A stretch of DNA of 11,811 nucleotides from NCBI GenBank assembly GCA_947073895.1, contig CAMTNN010000032.1, forward strand, positions 1 to 11,811. Direction: 5' to 3'. The notes under the pieces are model-generated. The model had not been told where the DNA came from, did not search any database, and saw nothing but the letters and a program-made list of their open reading frames with translations. A program made the translations under genes and the position numbers. Positions 6,927-11,811 of this stretch are shown piece by piece (within the stretch, counting starts at the first letter, position 1; the number at the start of each line of letters is the position of its first letter). The DNA comes from an uncultured cyanobacterium (GTDB lineage: Bacteria; Cyanobacteriota; Vampirovibrionia; Gastranaerophilales; Gastranaerophilaceae).

Positions 6927-7567
6927 ATAAATACATAGAACACACTCTTCTTAAACAAGATGCAACAAAAGCTGAAATTACCAAGTTTTTAGATGAAGCA
7001 AAAGAATATAATTTCTTAGGAGTATGCGTTAATCCTGTTTATGTAAAATATGCAAGTGATTATTTGCATGGTTCTGATATAAAAGTTGTTACAGTTATCG
7101 GCTTCCCTTTAGGTCAAACAACAACCGAAGCAAAAGTTTTAGAAACAATTGATGCTGTTAAAAACGGTGCTGATGAAATAGACATGGTATTGAATGCCGG
7201 CAAACTCAAAGACGGAGAAGATGAATATATTATAAACGAAATTTCATCAATCAAAGGTGCTTGCCAAGGCAAAAATCTCAAAGTAATCCTTGAAACAGAT
7301 TTGCTAACACCAGAGCAAATCAAACATGCCTGCGAATTATGTATAAAAGGCGGAGCTGACTTTGTTAAGACTTCAACAGGATTTGTTAAAAACGGAGTCG
7401 GAGCAAAGGCAGAAGATGTTAAACTTATGTATGAAACTGTTAAAGAAGCTGGTTTAGGAGTAAAGGCATCAGGCGGAGTTCGTGATAAAGAAACTGCTCA
7501 AAAAATGATAGAAGCCGGTGCAACAAGAATTGGAACAAGCTCAGGGATAGCAATTATTAGCAAATAG
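6923..7567 (+). CDS. deoC: Deoxyribose-phosphate aldolase
   Basis: Class I aldolase that splits 2-deoxyribose 5-phosphate into glyceraldehyde 3-phosphate and acetaldehyde, the last step of deoxynucleoside breakdown. The 214-aa length fits the shorter bacterial DeoC type. Landmarks: IEHTLLKQDAT at residues 5-15, ADEIDMVL (83-90) with the catalytic Asp87, the Schiff-base Lys149 in FVKTSTGF, and the proton-relay Lys181 in VKASGGVR; IGTSSG (203-208) is the phosphate-binding end. AGGAG at 6912-6916 is 6 nt before the ATG, and the ATG overlaps the uppP stop. It is the last gene of the unit and is followed by a strong terminator at 7654-7681. With the uridine-kinase-like gene it gives the unit a nucleoside-salvage flavour. 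Confidence 0.97.
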   Translation: MNKYIEHTLLKQDATKAEITKFLDEAKEYNFLGVCVNPVYVKYASDYLHGSDIKVVTVIGFPLGQTTTEAKVLETIDAVKNGADEIDMVLNAGKLKDGEDEYIINEISSIKGACQGKNLKVILETDLLTPEQIKHACELCIKGGADFVKTSTGFVKNGVGAKAEDVKLMYETVKEAGLGVKASGGVRDKETAQKMIEAGATRIGTSSGIAIISK

Positions 7568-7604
7568 TATTAAGCATTCAATTAGCATAAAGTTTAATGA
7601 AACA

Positions 7605-7641
7605 ATGAGGATTCACGTTTAATATAATAAAGAATCCTCAT
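7605..7641. repeat. 10-bp perfect hairpin with TATAAT in its loop
   Basis: ATGAGGATTC (7605-7614) pairs perfectly with GAATCCTCAT (7632-7641) around a 17-nt loop. The loop contains TATAAT (7623-7628), a perfect -10 match, but no convincing -35 was found upstream. No U-tract follows, so it is not itself a terminator. It sits 12 nt before the deoC terminator hairpin. Confidence 0.5.
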
Positions 7642-7653
7642 CGCTCAAATTTT

Positions 7654-7681
7654 CCTCCCTTTTCTCTGGGAGGTTTTTTTT
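7654..7681 (+). terminator. Rho-independent terminator after deoC
   Basis: CCTCCC (7654-7659), an 8-nt TTTTCTCT loop, GGGAGG (7668-7673) and eight consecutive T (7674-7681). It ends the kinase-queD-uppP-deoC unit. The T run abuts the predicted -10 of the next gene. Confidence 0.9.
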
Positions 7682-7696
7682 GATACAATTAAATCA
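7681..7696 (+). promoter_or_regulatory. Extended -10 giving a probably leaderless radical SAM transcript
   Basis: TG-A-TACAAT (7681-7689) is an extended -10 with 5 of 6 hexamer matches. The next six bases (7690-7695) lead directly to the ATG at 7696, where transcription would be expected to begin. There is no Shine-Dalgarno before this ATG. No clear -35 was seen. Confidence 0.45.
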
Positions 7697-8769
7697 TGAA
7701 TTATTCTAATCTTTTTGACTTAGCACGGAATTTTTATACATCGCTTTCATACAACGATAAATATGGAAGAGCGAAGATACCGTTTCGCTACTTCTTTGAA
7801 CTGACTTATCGCTGTAATTTGCAGTGTCCTTATTGTTATGTTGGAAATGAACGCAATAAGCAGGAACTAACAACAGAAGAATGGAAAAAGGTAGTTGACC
7901 AGATTCCTTTTTACTCGATTGTTACTCTTGTCGGCGGGGAACCGTTGATTAGAAAAGATTTTATTGAGATTTTGGAATATACATCCCACCAAGTTTGGAA
8001 CAAGGTTCATGTGGTTTCAAATGGAATTTTGATGAATGATGAAATTATTAAAGCGTTTATTAAGTATAAGCTTCTGTTACTCTCCGTGTCATTAGACGGT
8101 TATGGAGAAAACCACGACAAAAACAGAGGTAAAGAGGGAATTTTTGAAAAGATTACTTCTAATTTGGAAAACTTAAAGACTCAAAACCCTAAACAAATGG
8201 TGGATATAAAAACAATCGTTTTAGAAAATAATCTTGATGATTTAGTAAAACTATATAAATACTGTGATGAAATGGGCTTTGATTTTCTTTCGATTTCGTT
8301 TTTGAGAAATAATAATTGGAAACAGAATTCTGTTTTACAAGAAAGTTTTATCCCTGAATTCAATCAAAATTACCCTATAAAACAATATTTTGATATTGAA
8401 CATTTTAAAGAGGTTTATAAGGAAATTGAAAGTCTTTCTAAAAACTCAAAAGTTAAATTGAGATTTTCACCTAAATTTGAGTACTTGGACAATCCTCTTG
8501 CAGGAATAGAAAGCTTTTTCTAAACACCGGAAGATAAGGCTGTAAACGAGATTTATAAGCCTTGCACTTATCCGTATAACAATATGATGATAAATCCGGA
8601 GGGCTTTGTTTATCCTTGTTTATCAATGAAAATCGGGAATGTTAAAGATAAACCAATAAAAGAATTATTTAACGACCCGAAATATTGTTGTTTCAGAAAG
8701 AACCTCAAAGCATCAGGTGGTACATTTGGCGCTTGCCAATTGTGTTGCGAGTGTTCAATTAAGGAATAA
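7696..8769 (+). pseudogene. Radical SAM/SPASM protein, interrupted by one in-frame TAA
   Basis: One continuous frame of 358 codons is broken only by TAA at 8521-8523 (codon 276). Before it lies a complete-looking radical SAM core: the CNLQCPYC cluster motif (C40, C44, C47), GGEP at 80-83 for SAM binding, and the SVSLDG strand. After it, 81 codons encode an unmistakable SPASM-type tail with NPEGFVYPCLSM and Cys at 290, 308, 331, 332, 347, 350, 351 and 353, enough for auxiliary iron-sulfur clusters. Such enzymes usually modify peptides or proteins (PqqE, AnSME and RiPP maturases). The downstream ATGs at 8584 and 8587 have no ribosome-binding site, so independent translation of the tail is unlikely. 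The intact frame and Cys pattern suggest a recent point mutation, a sequencing error, or readthrough. No precursor peptide gene was seen beside it. The substrate is unknown. Confidence 0.85.
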
Positions 8770-8806
8770 AAAAAAGTCGAGGTCTCAGTGAGACCTCGAC
8801 TTTTTT
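8768..8806. terminator. Perfect bidirectional terminator between radical SAM and pfp
   Basis: GTCGAGGTCTC (8776-8786), a 3-nt AGT loop, and GAGACCTCGAC (8790-8800) make a perfect 11-bp stem. It is flanked by eight A on the left (8768-8775) and six T on the right (8801-8806), so it gives a U-tract on both strands. It can terminate both convergent transcripts. The left A run begins within the TAA stop of the radical SAM frame. Confidence 0.95.
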
Positions 8807-8815
8807 AGTTATATA

Positions 8816-10495
8816 CTAAACTTTAGCCAATTTAGCTTCGCTTTCAAGAGCTAGAGTAACTGTTGTAATATCACAAACAGATGATGGTCCGAAGTACTGA
8901 ATAGCACCAGGGAATAAGTATCTGTCGTTCATCGCCCAGTCTTCTCTATTAGCTTCAAGTTTCTTGAATACAGGACCGTCAAGTTCAACCAAAGCCTTTT
9001 TAATAACAGGTTTCATTTCACCATGACGTCTTTCCATATTCATCATCATTGTAAGAGGAACACCACCAGCAACCCAATCACAAGCAGGTTCTGTTAAGTT
9101 TCTTACTGATGATAAGTAACCTGTTAAACCGAAGTTAATCAAAGCAAATGCGTTGAAACCAAGTGAGTAACAGTAGTCAGCATCAAAGTTAGAAGGGAAT
9201 GCACAACGTCCTTCGTAACCGAAGAAGTGTGATTGTGTTGAGAATTTACCGTTGAATTTTCCTTCTTTCTTCAAGCTTGCTAATTTTTCTTCAACCATAG
9301 AGATTAAAAGTTTTTCTGTTTCGATTTTAGAAACCTGAACGTTACCGTGAGGGTCTCTATCCATCAACAATTGAGATTTAATCAATGCCGGTAAAGATTT
9401 GAATACTGAAGAATTTTCGCTTGAAAGTGTGTTTTCAATAATAGCGATTTTTTCAGAATCAGTACCGTTTGAATACTTAGAATCTTTTTCCAAAGTTGGC
9501 ATAATATCGTTCAAGTTAGCAATCATTGATTTAAGTTCAGGAACAAATTCAATTAAACCTTCCGGAATAACTGCAATACCGAAGTTTTTGCCGTTTTCAG
9601 AACGTCTTACAACGATGTCTGTAATATAATCAATGATTGAAGAAAGTGACATTTTCTTTTGTTCAACTTCTTCTGAAATCAAAGTAATGTTTGGCTGAGT
9701 TTGAAGAGCTGCTTCAAGAGCTACGTGAGAAGCGCTTCTACCCATGATTTTAACGAAGTGCCAGTATTTTTTAGCTGAGTTAGCATCTCTTTCAATGTTA
9801 CCGATTAATTCTCCATAAGTCTTAGTAGCTGTATCAAAACCGAAAGAAATTTCGATTTGTTCATTTTTCAAGTCCCCGTCAATAGTTTTAGGACACCCGA
9901 TAACTTGAATACCTGCATTATTAGCAACAAACCATTCAGCAAGAAGTGCTGCGTTAGTGTTAGAATCGTCACCGCCAATAATTACAACAGCAGACAAATC
10001 AAGTTTTCTGCAAACTTCTAATGATGATTTGAATTGTTCTTCTGTTTCCAATTTAGTTCTGCCTGAACCGATAATATCGAAACCGCCTGTATTTCTGTAG
10101 TCATTAATGAATTCATCATTGAATTCTACATATTTGCCTTCAATAATACCGCTTGGACCACCTAAGAAACCATAAAGTTTGTTAGAAGGGTTAGCTTGTT
10201 TCAAAGCATCATAAAGACCTGCAATAACGTTGTGACCGCCAGGAGCTTGTCCACCTGAAAGGATTACACCAACGTTTCTTTGTTCAGAATGTTTAGCTTC
10301 TGTTGAAGTTGAAAAAGTAACAGTTGGTTTTCCGTAAGTATTTTTGAATAATTCCTTGATTTCTTCTTTGTTAGCTACAGCTTCAGTTGCTGAACCTTCT
10401 TGAGAAACAAGGTGATTGATACCAGATGCCAAAGAAGATGGTAATTTTGGCTGGTATTTCAATCTTTCGATTTGTAATGGTGATAAGTTTGTCAT
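8816..10495 (-). CDS. pfp: PPi-dependent phosphofructokinase (long form)
   Basis: Diphosphate-fructose-6-phosphate 1-phosphotransferase, a cytoplasmic glycolytic enzyme that reversibly makes fructose 1,6-bisphosphate using PPi in place of ATP. The 559-aa length fits the long PFP clade (Borrelia, amoebae, plant beta subunit) rather than the ~320-aa ATP enzyme. Visible landmarks: [14 protein letters not shown] (76-89); GGDDSN (174-179), where the second Asp replaces the Gly of ATP-dependent enzymes; PKTIDGDL (202-209), with the Lys typical of PPi use and catalytic Asp206; KIMGRSASH for fructose 6-phosphate; and IPEGL. The ATG has AAAGGAAG about 6 nt upstream. It is monocistronic, with an extended -10 promoter upstream and a bidirectional terminator downstream. 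PPi specificity is inferred from GGDD plus PKT, both well-established markers. Confidence 0.95.
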   Translation of the reverse strand: MTNLSPLQIERLKYQPKLPSSLASGINHLVSQEGSATEAVANKEEIKELFKNTYGKPTVTFSTSTEAKHSEQRNVGVILSGGQAPGGHNVIAGLYDALKQANPSNKLYGFLGGPSGIIEGKYVEFNDEFINDYRNTGGFDIIGSGRTKLETEEQFKSSLEVCRKLDLSAVVIIGGDDSNTNAALLAEWFVANNAGIQVIGCPKTIDGDLKNEQIEISFGFDTATKTYGELIGNIERDANSAKKYWHFVKIMGRSASHVALEAALQTQPNITLISEEVEQKKMSLSSIIDYITDIVVRRSENGKNFGIAVIPEGLIEFVPELKSMIANLNDIMPTLEKDSKYSNGTDSEKIAIIENTLSSENSSVFKSLPALIKSQLLMDRDPHGNVQVSKIETEKLLISMVEEKLASLKKEGKFNGKFSTQSHFFGYEGRCAFPSNFDADYCYSLGFNAFALINFGLTGYLSSVRNLTEPACDWVAGGVPLTMMMNMERRHGEMKPVIKKALVELDGPVFKKLEANREDWAMNDRYLFPGAIQYFGPSSVCDITTVTLALESEAKLAKV

Positions 10496-10525
10496 AAAAA
10501 ACTTCCTTTCTTCTTGTTTGACTAA

Positions 10526-10534
10526 ATTATATCA
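10526..10534 (-). promoter_or_regulatory. Extended -10 promoter of pfp
   Basis: On the minus strand TG-A-TATAAT is a perfect -10 hexamer with the extended TGn. The only candidate for a -35 at 17-bp spacing is a T run. Transcription would begin near 10519, giving a leader of roughly 24 nt that includes AAAGGAAG before the ATG at 10495. Confidence 0.65.
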
Positions 10535-10567
10535 TGAAGAAGAGTAGCAAAAAATAAATTCAACAGT

Positions 10568-10580
10568 TTTAATAATATTA
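10568..10580 (+). promoter_or_regulatory. -10 element giving a probably leaderless GNAT transcript
   Basis: TTTAAT (10568-10573; 5 of 6 to TATAAT) is followed by six bases and then the ATG at 10580. There is no Shine-Dalgarno before this ATG. The spacing from -10 to ATG is identical to that of the radical SAM gene at 7696. The region is AT-rich, so a chance match is possible. Confidence 0.35.
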
Positions 10581-11140
10581 TGAATAACAACATCACTTTT
10601 AAAGCAAAATTTATAAACCCCGTTTCAATAAATCGCTGCAGTATGCGAACCACACCCAAATCAGTAACTGCTTCATTCGTAGAACTAAGTTCGAGTTCAA
10701 AAGCGGACAGAAATGCTCTTAGAAGCGTAAACTACGAGTGGGGTGACAGAGAAACTTTTGCTTCAGTAATACTTAGTGACTTTGAAGGCAGAATCTTTGG
10801 TCTAGATTACAAAAACGCTCAGTACTATGCTTTAACGCTTCAAAAAAGAGATTTAGACAACCCAATCGCAGAAAAAATTTTAGGTTTAGCAGAAATTGTA
10901 ACAGGAGAACATGGAATTAAACTTAAATACCTACAAGCAGATCCACAGAATAATATGCACTCCTCAAATGCTAAATACAGAGGAGTCGGAACAGCTATTT
11001 TGGATTCAATTAAAACCTTGTTTCCAAACTCCGATATTGAAGTACAGTCAACTACCTCAGCAGAAAGTTTTTATAAGTTCAACGGATTCAAAAAATTTGG
11101 CCCCATCAATAAATATATTTTTAAACACCTATCCCAATAA
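10580..11140 (+). CDS. GNAT-like N-acetyltransferase domain protein
   Basis: A 186-aa protein whose C-terminal half looks like a GNAT acetyltransferase: KYRGVGTAILDSIK (132-145) matches the R-x-x-G-x-[GA] acetyl-CoA pyrophosphate-binding motif followed by its helix, and SAESFYKFNGFKKFG (160-174) matches the conserved strand/helix near the end of the fold (F-Y-x-x-x-G-F). The N-terminal half is unassigned. It begins MNNNITFKAKF, a short F-K-A/G segment also seen in the AAA ATPase here (VFKGRP). The acceptor substrate is unknown. It is divergent from pfp and its 3' end overlaps the ZIP gene by 12 nt. No Shine-Dalgarno is visible; translation may start on a leaderless message. Family call is moderate because only two motifs support it. 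Confidence 0.72.
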   Translation: MNNNITFKAKFINPVSINRCSMRTTPKSVTASFVELSSSSKADRNALRSVNYEWGDRETFASVILSDFEGRIFGLDYKNAQYYALTLQKRDLDNPIAEKILGLAEIVTGEHGIKLKYLQADPQNNMHSSNAKYRGVGTAILDSIKTLFPNSDIEVQSTTSAESFYKFNGFKKFGPINKYIFKHLSQ

Positions 11141-11811
11141 TAATAAGCTTGCCCAAATAACAATAATTCCCGACATAACACCCGCTATAGCATAATGCCA
11201 GTCACCGTATTCATGAGAAAGCGGAAGCAGTGTATCAAATGCAATATAAATCATAATCCCGACAACAACAGCCATCAAGAATCCAACAAACATTTGCGGT
11301 AAAAACCAAGATAATAGTCCCAAACCAATAACCGCACCAATCGGTTCAGTCATACCCGTCCAGAAAGAATACCAGATTGCCAAACGTTTTTTACCGGTAG
11401 CGTGATAAATCGGAAGTGCAACAGCAATCCCTTCTGGAATATTATGCAATGCAATTGCAAATGCAACGGTAATACCCAACGTCAAATCCTGTGAAGAAAC
11501 AAGAAAAGTACCAAGTCCTTCCGGGAAATTATGAACCGCAATAGCAATTGCAGTCAACACACCTGCCCTTTTAATATGAGAATGACTGTTTAAATGTTTC
11601 TCTGAATTCGCAAAATCACCTTCTTCAACGTGATCTGGTAAAAATATATCAATCAATTTAGAAATAATAGTTCCTGCAATAAACCCTGCAAATACAATCC
11701 ATTGATAGTTATTCGGGAAATATGATTTTAATAAATCGCCCGCAGAAGTTAAAATTTCAGTAAATGATACAAAAATCATTACCCCGGCTGAAAATCCAAG
11801 CCCAAGAGATA
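11129..11811 (-). CDS. ZIP-family metal transporter, ZupT-like (5' partial)
   Basis: Integral membrane divalent-metal importer of the ZIP family (zinc, possibly iron or manganese). The frame stays open past the ATG at 11779 to the window edge and encodes SLGLGFSAGVMIFVSFTEIL, a typical conserved ZupT N-terminal helix, so the true start lies outside and that ATG is internal. The two metal-site helices carry HNFPEG and HNIPEG, the signature of the GufA/ZupT branch, and a short His-containing loop (KHLNSHSHIK) precedes them. GMTEPIGA and several further hydrophobic segments complete the fold. About 227 residues are present; E. coli ZupT has 257. It converges on the GNAT-like gene with a 12-nt overlap of coding sequence and no terminator between them. 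Metal specificity cannot be read from the sequence. Confidence 0.93.
   Translation of the reverse strand, partial: SLGLGFSAGVMIFVSFTEILTSAGDLLKSYFPNNYQWIVFAGFIAGTIISKLIDIFLPDHVEEGDFANSEKHLNSHSHIKRAGVLTAIAIAVHNFPEGLGTFLVSSQDLTLGITVAFAIALHNIPEGIAVALPIYHATGKKRLAIWYSFWTGMTEPIGAVIGLGLLSWFLPQMFVGFLMAVVVGIMIYIAFDTLLPLSHEYGDWHYAIAGVMSGIIVIWASLLLLG

Noticed and set aside
7568..7695. RiPP precursor peptide gene for the radical SAM enzyme
   Set aside because: Only tiny frames of a few codons occur there (for example ATG at 7605 stops after five codons); none looks like a precursor.
8521..8523. TAA recoded as a non-standard amino acid or an alternative genetic code
   Set aside because: Selenocysteine uses TGA and pyrrolysine TAG; TAA ends apt, queD and other genes here normally.
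8584..8769. Separate small Cys-rich protein
   Set aside because: It is in the same frame as the radical SAM core, continues its SPASM domain, and has no ribosome-binding site.

Overview
The window is AT-rich bacterial DNA using the standard bacterial code; TAA, TAG and TGA all serve as stops (the undecaprenyl-diphosphatase gene ends in TGA). Lipoprotein and Sec-type signal peptides, a long pyrophosphate-dependent phosphofructokinase, and proteins with a short N-terminal 'F-K-[GA]' segment (ITFKAKF, VFKGRP) suggest a fermentative, probably gut-associated member of the non-photosynthetic Cyanobacteriota (Vampirovibrionia/Gastranaerophilales). That placement rests on recollection of the lineage and is moderate to weak. 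No CRISPR array, insertion sequence, tRNA or rRNA was seen, and no stretch over 300 bases lacks a gene.

Layout. 1-1552 (+): the 3' part of a membrane GT2 glycosyltransferase, followed by adenine phosphoribosyltransferase (apt). 1549-3145 (-): a two-gene unit, a small exported protein then an orphan solute-binding lipoprotein; it has a clear promoter, and its end overlaps the end of apt by 4 nt. 3276-4760 (+): an AAA ATPase with an unrecognised N-terminal region and probably a TTG start. 4847-7567 (+): a tight unit of a uridine-kinase-like protein, queD, uppP and deoC, ended by a strong terminator. 7696-8769 (+): a radical SAM/SPASM gene split by one in-frame TAA. 8816-10495 (-): PPi-dependent phosphofructokinase, separated from the radical SAM locus by a perfect bidirectional terminator. 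10580-11140 (+): a GNAT-like protein. 11129-11811 (-): a ZIP-family metal transporter whose 5' end lies outside the window.

How the genes fit together. Apt, the uridine-kinase-like protein and DeoC are all nucleobase or nucleoside salvage functions. UppP serves cell-wall lipid-carrier recycling, and the glycosyltransferase probably makes an extracellular or envelope polysaccharide. QueD supplies a 7-deazaguanine precursor. PFP gives a PPi-saving glycolytic step. Most of this is housekeeping. I do not see a clear new multi-gene system such as defence, RiPP or CRISPR.

The points most worth a second look are: the nonsense-split radical SAM gene; the AAA ATPase N-terminal region; two genes that look leaderless with identical promoter-to-ATG geometry (radical SAM and GNAT); a 13-bp perfect inverted repeat inside the 3' end of the solute-binding gene just past apt; and a 10-bp hairpin with a TATAAT in its loop stacked before the deoC terminator.
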